Source: Helichrysum umbraculigerum | Taxonomy: Eukaryota; Streptophyta; Magnoliopsida; Asterales; Asteraceae | Assembly: GCA_949592205.1 (NCBI GenBank) | Contig: CATIUR010000005.1 | Location: forward strand, 109,567,777 to 109,631,776 | Length of the DNA: 64,000 nucleotides | Reading direction: 5' to 3' | Shown here: positions 21,951 to 33,216 of the stretch, piece by piece | How the letters are laid out: the number at the start of each line of letters is the position of its first letter | Position numbering within the stretch: position 1 is the stretch's first letter | The notes under the pieces: model-generated | What the model was told of the DNA's origin: nothing | The model's database searches: none | What the model saw: only the letters and a program-made list of their open reading frames with translations | Program-made: the position numbers and the translations under genes

Positions 21951-22763
21951 TAAACTTGTATTAATAAAATAAACGTTTACATCAAAATAATGTTACATTA
22001 GCTCGGTTCCTGAAATTGAGAGATTACATAGCATAATTACTTTTACAAAATATAATAATGCAATCAAATCTAGTTGTATGTATGATGACTCGAGCTAAAA
22101 GTCCCTGCTTGTGCAGCCAACCTACTGCTGGGTACCTGTGATAAGTACTAAAATGGGTCAGCGAAAACGCTTGTGAGCTCACAGGTTTGTATGTCAATGT
22201 ATAGTTGTAAGAACCGCAAGATTTATATTGAATTTAAAATGCAATTATGCAAAATAAAAGTTATACAATCCATGAGCACATAGTCTGAGCTTAACTTGAG
22301 CGCTAGGTCCAATTAAGGAAACCTAACTGATTTGCCTCCTACGAGTGTCTAATCCACACTCGTCTTCCCAAATGCTAATACATCCGTTTGACCGGTTAGT
22401 GCGTGCTAACCCGGATGAGGATTGTCAATCCCATATGATATCATATACTAACATTCACGCTAAAATATTAGAGACTATGCTATAGAGGACTTTAAATTGA
22501 TTAGCTTGAAACTCATGTAGTATTTGAAGGTTGGTACTTGCGTTCTACTTGTAAAACAAAATAGAGTAGTAATATCACACCCCTAGTTGTAAAATAGTGA
22601 AAATGGGGCCATGAAACTCACCTGAGTCTTGAAGTGTTTAATTTAATAAACTTGAAGTAATTGGCTGTGAATTGGTGTCCAAAGGCTTGAAACCTGAATG
22701 TATCCACGACACTTGATTTGTTATTAATTGTACTGGTATCTCGAAAGACTACCATTGAAGTTG

Positions 22764-22764
<1 letters not shown>

Positions 22765-22811
<47 letters not shown>
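22765..22811. repeat. (TA)n microsatellite in the B 5' LTR
   Basis: About 47 bases of uninterrupted TA. The same LTR position in C has ordinary sequence, so the tract arose in this copy. Confidence 0.95.
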
Positions 22812-22815
<4 letters not shown>

Positions 22816-23105
22816 AAATTACTACGATTTGGTTGATTGTTTTGTTACAAGTTACTACGACTTGTTTGATTGAATTGATACAAGTTACAACGACTTGTTT
22901 GATTGTAAAGTATGTTTTGAAAACGTGTACGGCCCGTTGGTGATTTAGTTGAAATAATAATCTCGACATATCTATATTTGTTTGAAGTGTTATGCTTGAA
23001 AAACAAATTCCATCATGTTTGAAAAGTTGTATCGTATAAGTGTTTTGAAGTTGATCAAGTTTGACACTTGGTGAAAAATGTGCTTACGGAATCTAAGTAC
23101 GGGGG

Positions 23106-23110
23106 TCCGG
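23106..23110. repeat. Target site duplication of D, left copy (TCCGG)
   Basis: TCCGG here and at 33217-33221 flank D exactly, a 5-base duplication as expected for gypsy integrase. The site lies in the GC-rich module of the B LTR. Confidence 0.92.
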
Positions 23111-24274
23111 TGTAACACCCCCAAATTTGATGATTTGCGGAAGCATACTTGGGTGTTACTAATCAATATACAAGGCACAAGATATACAGCAAACGACCTC
23201 TAAATGAGACGTTTTGTAAAATAATTACATTTCATAATTAAATCGTTCGAAAACATATAGTTTTCTTTACAAAAATATGTAAGCCTAGAGTCCGCGTATG
23301 TGGCGGGAGATTCTATTACATAACCATAGTTACAAAAGATAATGCCAAAGAATCTCCGTTAAATGCAGTTTGGAAATCATGCGACTCTAGCTAGTAGTCC
23401 TGGAGTGATCCTACTCCGTAAGTGTACCTGAGAATGCAAGCTAAAAAGGGTCAACCAAAAGGTTGGTGAATCTTACAGGTTTATCAGTAAATAATGAGTT
23501 TGAACACAAGATTTCATCAGTAGTGCCCGTAGGCGTATATCAAGTATTTGCAAATCTCGCAAAAGTAAAGTAATCAAGTTATACCGTTGCCATGAGGCTC
23601 ATAATCGAAGCTTAACCCGTAAATAATCAGTTGCTCCCGTGACATGCTCAAAATTGAGCAAGCATAAGTAACGAAATAATAGTCACCCGTTTATACGTGT
23701 AAATCAGTACGTGGTAGCGCTACTACCCCGGGCAGGGAGGGTCATTTCCCTAATGGATCCATTAACTACTGTTCGCGCTTAAGTCCATAACTAACGATAT
23801 ATGATGGAGAGACTTCAGTAAATAGTAATTAACTCATGCAATTCCGTTTGGTATAGAAATCAGTTTAGTACTTGTGTTCAGGAAAAATAAGTAGCATGTA
23901 TCTCCCCCAATAAGATAAAACAGTAAAAGTGGGGCCGTAAGACTCACCTGAGTCTTTGCAAGTGCGTTTATATCAATAAACGAGTAAGTAATATCAACAG
24001 TTGGTTCTCTGAACCCGTAGCCTTTAAATGCCTAAACATATAAAGTTAAGTAAGTAGATGTCTCGCAAGACCATCTAGGCTAGTTGTCTACACAACTCGT
24101 TATGTCCAAGTGTTTGTTTAGTAATCCGTTTGTAGTTTGAAAACAAGTATGGCCCGTTGGTGACGGTTTGTAATAATGATTCAAAGTGTTAACATTATAT
24201 GTATCGTTGAATCAGATTTCGTTATTTGTAAGTGTTCGACACTTAGTGTGAAAAGTATTTACAACAGCTAATGA

Positions 24275-24384
24275 CGGGGGTCCGGGGGCAGCGCCCCTGG
24301 TAGCGGGGTCCAAGGGGCGGCAGCCCCTGGCGGGGTCCAAGGGGCAGAGCCCCGGGCTGGGGTCGAGCTGCCAGGTCAGCTTGG
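24275..24384. repeat. GC-rich hairpin module in D 3' LTR (three units)
   Basis: Three units of GGGGTCCAAGGGGCRGAGCCCC type. An identical copy is at 31849-31958 in the 5' LTR. Confidence 0.85.
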
Positions 24385-24511
24385 AAAATTTTTATTTCTA
24401 CTATATTGCTTTGACGAAAAACGCATTTGGATCCGAATTTGGGTAAAATCAGGTGTTAAAATCTTGGTTCCGACACTTAGTGAAAATTTGAGTTTTCAAG
24501 GTTCTGTTTTG

Positions 24512-24782
24512 TGCGACGTTGGGTGCGACGTCGCAGGTAGGACTGCGACGTTGAGCATGACGTCGCTAAAGGCGACGTTCGCAATTTAATGCGACGTAGG
24601 GTGCTGCGTCGCTAATGCGACGTAGGGTGCTGCGTCGCTAATGCGACGTAATAGGCTGCGTCGCTATATGCGACGTCGAGGATTCGTGCGACGTTGTGAC
24701 TGACGTCGCACTATGCGACGTTACGAGGGGTTGTGCGACGTTGAGGCTGACGTCGCATGAATCTGGGTCCAAATGCGACGTA
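24512..24782. repeat. GCGACGT / ACGTCGC inverted-repeat array in D 3' LTR
   Basis: Facing half-sites such as GCGACGTTGTGACTGACGTCGC. Includes a tandem 25-base unit (TGCGACGTAGGGTGCTGCGTCGCTAA-like) present twice at 24594-24645. Confidence 0.9.
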
Positions 24783-25642
24783 GCGTTCTGTTGGCCGAAA
24801 AATGTGTCGAAAACGAGTTTTTCGGTTTCCGTTTGGTCCAAAACTTTTACCCAACCCATTTTTGGACATTTTAAGCATATATAAACTACAAAAACGTAAA
24901 AATGAGTAAAAACGGAGAGTTTCGGGTTTTGTCGGAAACTTACGAAATGCCGAAATGAAAATCCGGAAAGATAGGAATGTAGATCGTGATGCCGTGGTTC
25001 TTTTATCCCAAAGGAGTGGTATGATCCGGCGATGTTTCGAGGTGTTATTTTATGATTTAAGGTGGATGATGAAATGTGGTGATGTTGGTAATTAGAGAGA
25101 AAAAGGGAAGAAGAGAGAGAAGAGGTGGAGGTGAAATGGGAAGGGAAAGGTGGGGGAATGGGAGGTTATCCTCCCATTTTCCTGTCTCCGCTCCCCGTGC
25201 GGTGTTCGTTTGCTCCGTTGTTTAAACGTTAAATATCCATTTTACGCGTTTAATTATTTTTATAAAATTGCAAATCTAGTTAAATAATTTATTTAAATTA
25301 TTTCCTTAAATCTTTAACAGTTTAAATTAAATTTAATTACTTTCGTCTTTAAATCGCGTAAGTTTTAAATCGGGTAGTACAAGGCAGTTACTAACTATTA
25401 TAAAATAGCATTTCGGTCATAATTGCGTTATTTTAGTTTTTAAACATTTGTTCACCAACGTCCGTATTAACCGAATAGAATTTCATTCTATTTAAGTTGC
25501 GTACGATTTAACCAAATCGCATTTTCATATATATTTAACAATATATATAATTCGATACATAAATTAGCCTAACACAGAACTAATTACATGTATTAACGAA
25601 GAATTAGGCACTAATTCTAGTCCTAATTTGCCGGTTGTTACA

Positions 25643-25655
25643 TTCTCCCCCTGTT
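25643..25655 (-). other. Element D polypurine tract
   Basis: Minus strand AACAGGGGGAGAA directly before the 3' LTR. Confidence 0.82.
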
Positions 25656-25676
25656 AAAAGAATTTCATCCCGAAAT

Positions 25677-28409
25677 TTAAGTCGAAGTCGCGTTAGGGGC
25701 AGAATCGGTGAATAAGTGGGGATACTTGAGTCGTATTTGGTCTTCCCGTTCCCAAGTGAATTCAGGACCACGTCTAGAATTCCACCTGACTTTGACGATG
25801 GGAATACGACTTTGTTTCAGTTGTTTGACCTCACGGTCCATAATTTCGACGGGTTCCTCAACGAAATGTAGTTTGTCATCGATGCGAATCTCGTCAAGTG
25901 GGATAATAAGTGTCTCGTCGGACAGACATTTCTTTAAGTTAGAAATGTGAAAGGTAGGGTGCACGCTGCTGAGTTCAGAGGGCAGCTGAAATCGATATGC
26001 CACTGGACCTATCTTCTCGAGGATCTCAAAAGGTCCAATGTACCTGGGGTTTAATTTTCCGCGTTTGCCGAATCGGATTACGCCTTTCCAAGGCGATACT
26101 TTTAAGAGTACTCGATCCCCAACTTGGAACTCGAGTGGCTTGCGTCTCACGTCAGCATAGCTTTTCTGACGATCACGCGCGGCTTTGAGTCGGTTTTGGA
26201 TTTCAACGATTTTCTCTGTGGTTTCATGTATGAGTTCAGGACCAGTGAGTTGACTATCTCCCACTTCAGTCCAACAGATCGGTGATCGGCACTTACGACC
26301 GTATAGTGCCTCAAAAGGTGCAGCCTTAATGCTGGCGTGATAGCTGTTGTTGTACGAGAATTCGCACAATGGTAGATGTCTTTCCCAATTGGTACCGGAA
26401 TCAACTACGCAGGCTCGTAGCATGTCTTCCAGTGTCTGAATAGTTCGTTCGCTCTGGCCATCGGTCTGTGGATGGTACGCGGTACTCATATCGAGACGGG
26501 TACCCAGTGATTTTTGGAGTGACTGCCAGAAGCGAGATGTGAATCGAGCATCCCTGTCAGAGATAATTGAGATAGGGACACCATGTTGGCAAATGATTTC
26601 TTTGATGTAGATTTGTGTAAGGCGTTCCATTTTGTCGGTTTCTCTGATTGCCAAGAAATGAGCCGATTTGGTGAGACGATCGACGATCACCCAAATGGTA
26701 TCGCAACCGCTTGCCGATTTAGGTAGTTTGGTTATGAAATCCATGGTAACTTGCTCCCATTTCCATTGAGGAATTTCAGGTTGTTGGAGCAGTCCGGAAG
26801 GTCTTTGGTGCTCGGCCTTGACCTTGGAACAAGTTAAGCATTTGCTGACGTACAAAGCAGTGTCAGCTTTCATATTTGGCCACCAGTAAAACTCCTTGAT
26901 GCCGTGATACATTTTGTCGGATCCCGGGTGGATAGAATATTTGGACTTGTGAGCTTCATCCATCACCAAGTCCCGCAGGTTTCCGAAATTAGGCAACCAG
27001 ATTCGGTTAGAGAAATATCTAACTCCGTTGGGTCTGATCTCGAATTGTTTATCCATGCCTCGCAAGGCCTCGTTCTTGAAGTTATCGGGTTTCAGGGCTT
27101 CGAGTTGGGCAAGATGTATTTGGGTGGTGAGATCGTTATGAATGGTAATACTGAGTGCCCGGACTCGGAGTGGTTTTGTTCGTTCCTTACGGCTGAGAGC
27201 ATCAGCAACCACGTTTGCTTTGCCCGGATGATATTTGATCTCACAGTCGTAATCGGTGAGTAATTCAGCCCATCTACGTTGCCTCATGTTAAGATCTTTC
27301 TGGTTGAAAATGTGTTGGAGGCTTTTGTGGTCGGTGAATACAGTGCTGCGGGTACCATAAAGATAATGTCTCCAGATTTTTAAAGCGAACACCACGGCTC
27401 CTAGCTCGAGGTCGTGAGTTGTGTAGTTTTTCTCGTGAACTTTAAGTTGTCTGGAGGCGTAAGCAATGACCTTGTCTCGTTGCATCAGCACGCAACCGAG
27501 ACCTTGGTGAGAAGCATCGCAGTATACCACGAAGTCATCGGTGCCTTCGGGTAGAGATAGGATGGGTGCACTGCAAAGCTTGGATTTCAACAGTTGAAAT
27601 GCCGACTCTTGTTTCTCGGTCCAATCGAATTTCTTTTCCTTCTGAGTCAGCACGGTGAGGGGTTTGGCAATTGTTGAAAAGTTTTCGATGAAACGGCGGT
27701 AGTAACCGGCCAATCCCAAGAATTGGCGTACCTCGGTTGGAGTAGTTGGCGCTTTCCAGTTCTTGATTGCTTCGATTTTTGATGGGTCTACATGAATTCC
27801 CTGACTGTCGATAACGTGTCCAAGGAATTGAACGGTGTTTATCCAGAACTCACACTTAGAGAATTTGGCGTAAAGCTCCTCGTGTCTAAGTAGTTCTAAG
27901 ATGGTTCTGAGGTGTTGTGCGTGTTCCTGTTTGTTTCGTGAGTATATGAGGATGTCATCGATGAAAACAATGACAAACTTGTCGAGGTAAGGTTTGCACA
28001 CCCGATTCATAAGGTCCATGAACACAGCCGGTGCGTTGGTTAAGCCAAAGGGCATTACTTGGAATTCGTAGTGCCCGTAACGAGTTCTGAATGCGGTTTT
28101 TGGGATGTCAGCATCGCGAACACGCAACTGATGATAACCTGATCGAAGATCAATCTTTGAATAACAGCTTGATCCCTGAAGTTGATCGAACAGATCATCG
28201 ATTCGAGGGAGTGGGTATCGGTTCTTGACGGTTAGTTTGTTCAACTCCCGGTAGTCAATACACATTCGAAATGAACCGTCTTTCTTTTTGACAAATAAGA
28301 CCGGAGCTTCCCAAGGTGAGGAACTTGGTCGAATAAATCCCTTGTCCAGGAGTTCCTGTAACCGAGTAGACAACTCCTGAAGTTCGGATGGGGCTAGTCG
28401 GTAAGGGGC
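25677..28409 (-). pseudogene. Element D pol (RT-RNase H-integrase-chromodomain), 5' truncated, no gag or protease
   Basis: Open without interruption from APYRLAPSELQEL (28409) to TAA at 25677. RT CIDYRELNKLTVKNRYPLP and FIDDILIYS; RNase H YCDASHQGLG; integrase HPGSDKMYHGIKEFYWWP, DRDARFTSRF, YHPQTDGQSERT; C-terminal WNSRRGPEFTWERE. A TGA at 28410-28412 stands where the family has arginine of ARAPYR (CGA), and upstream homology ends within about 20 bases. Protease and the whole gag are absent from D; the gap up to 29617 is unrelated sequence. Pol could not be expressed as a normal Gag-Pol fusion from this copy, so D would need proteins from a relative to move. Confidence 0.92.
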
Positions 28410-28412
28410 TCA

Positions 28413-29617
28413 TGTCACGATGCTTGGATATCAATCCATATTCAACGATGACGAGTTTGTTTGCGAGATATCCGGTTTGTAGGGTCGATCAGTACCAAAG
28501 TGAGTGGATTACTACGTAGGGAAACTGCCGTCTTTCGAAAAGCAGTTGTCGGGTGTTGTTGGCGGTAAAATGGGGAAATTGACGTAAAGGAGCGGTGAAT
28601 GAAGGTTCGAACGACGTCGTGTTTCGTCTCCCGCTACTAGCTAGTTGTTGTTTGTTATACGGTGAATATGAAGTGATGGAATTAAAAGCGAATATCATAA
28701 CAAGGGTTGGGTAGTATGTTTGTACTGGAAATTTTTGTTTAGGTATTTCAAATTTGTATATGAGTAAATTGTGAGATTTAAATAGGTGTTTTGATCAGCA
28801 GCGATGGGGGTCGTAGCGAACTTACGTTTTGTTAAATTTGGTTAGACGTAGGCATATCAATGATCGGATCGTGTTTGAAAAGTAGTGAATTGCGACAGTG
28901 TTACTATTTCGAGGTGAACAAACGTTCGGTATGAGTAGTGAGTAGTCCCGTCGCGGCAAGTCCTTATTGCCATAGTGATCAGAATGATCGATTTGTCGTG
29001 GGAATAGTGGTGGACTTAGTCATCGTGAGTGTCCCTCACGGCACTAATCCAGTTGAGAATTGAACGGTTAAATTGCGAATCGAGTCAAATATTAACCGGT
29101 GGGTTTCGTCCAATGGTTGGAAGATGTTTCCAATACGTAGGGGTTGTGGTTGACCAATAACCTTGGGGGGTGTCAATACGATGGCGTGTCTTAATGAAGA
29201 GTGCATCAGTTATAATACTGCTAGCGTTGGGTTTGTTCGTGATGGTACATCTATCCGTCTAGTCGTGTTTAATTCATGTGACTCTTATACGTCTTTGATA
29301 ATGGTACGGGGGAACGCATGAAAGATACGGTTATCACAGTTGTGTAGATTTTGGGAAAACGTGTCAAAACATGAAATATAGATAGGTTATACATAATAGG
29401 TTATAATCCGTTTACATGCAGATTACAAACGTTAGAGTTTACAAAATGCTCCGGGAATTGTTACATCCGGTTGAACATAAGGGACCTAATACAGAATGTG
29501 ATGGTATCACTATATAGCCATCAGAATAGAGTTTTTAGTACGATACATCGCGATTACACATCCGCTGTACATGGGTTTAACAAAATTTGATTCTGGTTGT
29601 CGTTGGGTCATTCTTAG
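28413..29617. other. Element D internal segment of unknown origin (1.2 kb)
   Basis: It occupies the place of gag and protease. I find no capsid, zinc knuckle or protease motif and no convincing ORF on either strand; the longest minus-strand frame is 28489-28698, 69 codons, rich in S, T and F with no recognised domain. The conserved non-coding block (29440-29476, minus strand) near its top end is shared with B and E. Confidence 0.6.
29440..29476 (-). other. Conserved non-coding block after the pre-gag ORF (element D)
   Basis: Minus strand CCGGATGTAACAATTCCCGG then a GC-poor TTTTGTAAA, as in B and E. Confidence 0.7.
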
Positions 29618-30094
29618 TTAGGGTTCCTGGCCTTCGGATTCGTCTTCCGACTCCAGGTTCAGGTCGTGTGGGTGGTAGCGTGCCTCAAGCATGTCCCTGT
29701 ATCTTTGAGTCGTGGAGCGGTACCTAGTCTCCTCCGTTGACTTCCTGCCCAAACGTTTGATCCATGTTTTGGTCCTACGGGTTAGGTTGGTGGCCACTTT
29801 CTTCCAGTAACGGATCTTATCTTTGATTCGTGTAGGGACAGATCGGTTTGAGATTCTCAATCTTTGTTCATAGTCTATGCACTTACGCTTAAGTGCCCAA
29901 TTTCGGCCGTCTAGTCCCACGGCCTGATCTCGCACTCTTTCATATTCTTCAATGTCGATGCCAGTCAATCCGAAATTCTGATTTTCGTTTCCCTCCAGCA
30001 TGATTTCTTCTTCTGGTACGATGTCCTCATCGAGATACGTGTACTGGATTTGTTCCTCGTGGACTTGGTCACTATCAGACATGTAGTCGTCCAT
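29618..30094 (-). CDS. Element D pre-gag ORF, 158 codons, charged protein of unknown function
   Basis: ATG at 30094 (MDDYMSDSDQVHEEQ), stop at 29618-29620, intact. It lies where B and E carry their coiled-coil pre-gag ORF, between the leader uORF and the conserved block. The first 50 residues are very acidic, a middle helical segment is basic (RIKDKIRYWKKVATNLTRRTKTWIK), and the end is acidic again (NLESEDESEGQEP). I see no clear similarity to the B/E protein and no named domain. It is intact in an element that has lost gag and protease. A role in particle assembly, RNA binding or host interaction is only a guess. Confidence 0.6.
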   Translation of the reverse strand: MDDYMSDSDQVHEEQIQYTYLDEDIVPEEEIMLEGNENQNFGLTGIDIEEYERVRDQAVGLDGRNWALKRKCIDYEQRLRISNRSVPTRIKDKIRYWKKVATNLTRRTKTWIKRLGRKSTEETRYRSTTQRYRDMLEARYHPHDLNLESEDESEGQEP

Positions 30095-30419
30095 TTGGGA
30101 ATTCGCGGCTTTGAGTTCTATAGAAATGACAGAGAGAGGATTTTAGTCCTTGGAAGTACGTTGCTTCCGGGTGTTAGATGTGATTTTCATAAAATCATTA
30201 GAGTGCGCCACAAGGTGGTGTGACGGTAATCATGTCTGTCATGGTCGGTGTAAACCGCTGAGAGAAATTCGTAAGTGTCACCAGAGAAACGTCGGCTATC
30301 TCTATAGCGAGTGTGTTTACGTGTGAGGCCTATTCATATATATTCATTATATAATAGCCTAGTAGTATAGTCAGTGAGTGAGGCCTGTGCATGTATATAC
30401 TCGTATATCACACAATAGC

Positions 30420-30500
30420 CTAGTGTATGTCTAGCACATAACAAGTAAGAGTCTCGGTTCCCTCGTGGTCAGAGTCAGCTAGTGCATTCCTGTTCAACAT
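30420..30500 (-). CDS. Element D leader upstream ORF, 26 codons
   Basis: ATG at 30500, TAG at 30420-30422. The centre is LADSDHEGTET. Compared with B and C, small indels of opposite sign near the start restore the same frame, so length is kept at exactly 26 codons. The rest of the leader (30095-30671) shows no other gene; it shares the ACCGTTAGGCAGTATTCCC segment next to the PBS with B, C and E. Confidence 0.5.
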   Translation of the reverse strand: MLNRNALADSDHEGTETLTCYVLDIH

Positions 30501-30671
30501 AACCCCTTTCAGATCTCACATCATCTTCATTTAATTGTACATAGTTGATCAGGCTATGTTAAATTAAACTCTTATGATATAATCACTGAACCAGTTATAC
30601 CTAATAGGGAATACTGCCTAACGGTCATAGTCTAGGCCCACTAAATGCAACCTAGTTCACTATAACCTTAG

Positions 30672-30683
30672 GCTCTGATACCA
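30672..30683 (-). other. Element D primer binding site (initiator tRNA-Met)
   Basis: Minus strand TGGTATCAGAGC, three bases from the LTR end. Confidence 0.92.
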
Positions 30684-30686
30684 ATC

Positions 30687-33216
30687 TGTAACACCCCCAA
30701 ATTTGATGATTTGCGGAAGCATACTTGGGTGTTACTAATCAATATACAAAGCACAAGATATACAGCAAACGACCTCTAAATGAGACGTTTTGTAAAATAA
30801 TTACATTTCATAATTAAATCGTTCGAAAACATATAGTTTTCTTTACAAAAATATGTAAGCCTAGAGTCCGCGTATGTGGCGGGAGATTCTATTACATAAC
30901 CATAGTTACAAAAGATAATGCCAAAGAATCTCCGTTAAATGCAGTTTGGAAATCATGCGACTCTAGCTAGTAGTCCTGGAGTGATCCTACTCCGTAAGTG
31001 TACCTGAGAATGCATGCTAAAAAGGGTCAACCAAAAGGTTGGTGAATCTCACAGGTTTATCAGTAAATAATCAGTTTGAACACAAGATTTCATCAGTAGT
31101 GCCCGTAGGCGTATATCAAGTATTTGCAAATCTCGCAAAAGTAAAGTAATCAAGTTATACTGTTGCCATGAGGCTCATAATCGAAGCTTAACCCGTAAAT
31201 AATCAGTTGCTCCCGTGACATGCTCAAAATTGAGCAAGCATAAGTAACGAAATAATAGTCACCCGTTTATACGTGTAAATCAGTACGTGGTAGCGCTACT
31301 ACCCCGGGCAGGGAGGGTCATTTCCCTAATGGATCCATTAACTACTGTTCGCGCTTAAGTCCATAACTAACGATATATGATAGAGACTTCAGTAAATAGT
31401 AATTAACTCATGCAATTCCGTTTGGTATAGAAATCAGTTTAGTACTTGTGTTCAGGAAAAATAAGTAGCATGTATCTCCCCCAATAAGATAAAACAGTAA
31501 AAGTGGGGCCGTAAGACTCACCTGAGTCTTTGCAAGTGCGTTTATATCAATAAACGAGTAAGTAATATCAACAGTTGGTTCTCCGAACCCGTAGCCTTTA
31601 AATGCCTAAACATATAAAGTTAAGTAAGTAGATGTCTCGCAAGACCATCTAGGCTAGTTGTCTACACAACTCGTTATGTCCAAGTGTTTGTTTAGTAATC
31701 CGTTTGTAGTTTGAAAACAAGTATGGCCCGTTGGTGACGGTTTGTAATAATGATTCAAAGTGTTAACATTATATGTATCGTTGAATCAGATTTCGTTATT
31801 TGTAAGTGTTCGACACTTAGTGTGAAAAGTATTTACAACAGCTAATGACGGGGGTCCGGGGGCAGCGCCCCTGGTAGCGGGGTCCAAGGGGCGGCAGCCC
31901 CTGGCGGGGTCCAAGGGGCAGAGCCCCGGGCTGGGGTCGAGCTGCCAGGTCAGCTTGGAAAATTTTTATTTCTACTATATTGCTTTGACGAAAAACGCAT
32001 TTGGATCCGAATTTGGGTAAAATCAGGTGTTAAAATCTTGGTTCCGACACTTAGTGAAAATTTGAGTTTTCAAGGTTCTGTTTTGTGCGACGTTGGGTGC
32101 GACGTCGCAGGTAGGACTGCGACGTTGAGCATGACGTCGCTAAAGGCGACGTTCGCAATTTAATGCGACGTAGGGTGCTGCGTCGCTAATGCGACGTAGG
32201 GTGCTGCGTCGCTAATGCGACGTAATAGGCTGCGTCGCTATATGCGACGTCGAGGATTCGTGCGACGTTGTGACTGACGTCGCACTATGCGACGTTACGA
32301 GGGGTTGTGCGACGTTGAGGCTGACGTCGCATGAATCTGGGTCCAAATGCGACGTAGCGTTCTGTTGGCCGGAAAATGTGTCGAAAACGAGTTTTTCGGT
32401 TTCCGTTTGGTCCAAAACTTTTACCCAACCCATTTTTGGACATTTTAAGCATATATAAACTATAAAAACGTAAAAATGAGTAAAAACGGAGAGTTTCGGG
32501 TTTTGTCGGAAACTTACGAAATGCCGAAATGAAAATCCGGAAAGATAGGAATGTAGATCGTGATGCCGTGGTTCTTTTATCCCAAAGGAGTGGTATGATC
32601 CGGCGATGTTTCGAGGTGTTATTTTATGATTTAAGGTGGATGATGAAATGTGGTGATGTTGGTAATTAGAGAGAAAAAGGGAAGAAGAGAGAGAAGAGGT
32701 GGAGGTGAAATGGGAAGGGAAATGTGGGGGAATGGGAGGTTATCCTCCCATTTTCCTGTCTCCGCTCCCCGTGCGGTGTTCGTTTGCTCCGTTGTTTAAA
32801 CGTTAAATATCCATTTTACGCGTTTAATTATTTTTATAAAATTGCAAATCTAGTTAAATAATTTATTTAAATTATTTCCTTAAATCTTTAACAGTTTAAA
32901 TTAAATTTAATTACTTTCGTCTTTAAATCGCGTAAGTTTTAAATCGGGTAGTACAAGGCAGTTACTAACTATTATAAAATAGCATTTCGGTCATAATTGC
33001 GTTATTTTAGTTTTTAAACATTTGTTCACCAACGTCCGTATTAACCGAATAGAATTTCATTCTATTTAAGTTGCGTACGATTTAACCAAATCGCATTTTC
33101 ATATATATTTAACAATATATATAATTCGATACATAAATTAGCCTAACACAGAACTAATTACATGTATTAACGAAGAATTAGGCACTAATTCTAGTCCTAA
33201 TTTGCCGGTTGTTACA
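30687..33216 (-). repeat. Element D 5' LTR (2.5 kb)
   Basis: Mate of 23111-25642. Array 32086-32356, GC-rich module 31849-31958. On the minus strand the donor-like GTAAGTTTCCGAC starts at 32517, the second donor CAG/GTGAGT at 31521, and the acceptor-like CTCAG/GTACA ends at 31004, with TTGAC about 22 bases before it. The candidate intron 31004-32517 would be 1,514 bases. Confidence 0.95.
32086..32356. repeat. GCGACGT / ACGTCGC inverted-repeat array in D 5' LTR
   Basis: Same units and order as 24512-24782 in the other LTR. Confidence 0.9.

Larger units (their letters stand above)
21951..23110 (-). repeat. Element B 5' LTR, piece 2
   Basis: In plus orientation this continues the LTR interrupted at 11818, minus some tens of bases lost at the 21950/21951 joint. 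It holds the acceptor-like CAG (minus strand, ending 22136, CTGAC complement at 22157-22161), donor-like CAG/GTGAGT (22621) and site 2 (22928-22943). It ends at ...GGGGGTCCGG where D is inserted; the LTR resumes at 33217. Confidence 0.9.
23111..25642 (-). repeat. Element D 3' LTR (2.5 kb)
   Basis: On the minus strand it runs TGTAACAACCGGC... to ...GGGGGTGTTACA. It differs from the D 5' LTR at about ten positions and one 2-base indel by eye, near 0.4 percent, making D the youngest dated insertion in the window. Site 1 25452-25466, CpG motif 25196-25212, array 24512-24782, GC-rich module 24275-24384, site 2 24148-24163. Confidence 0.95.

Noticed and set aside
22724..22969. Tyr/Ile repeat ORFs on both strands
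   Set aside because: Produced by the (TA)n microsatellite.
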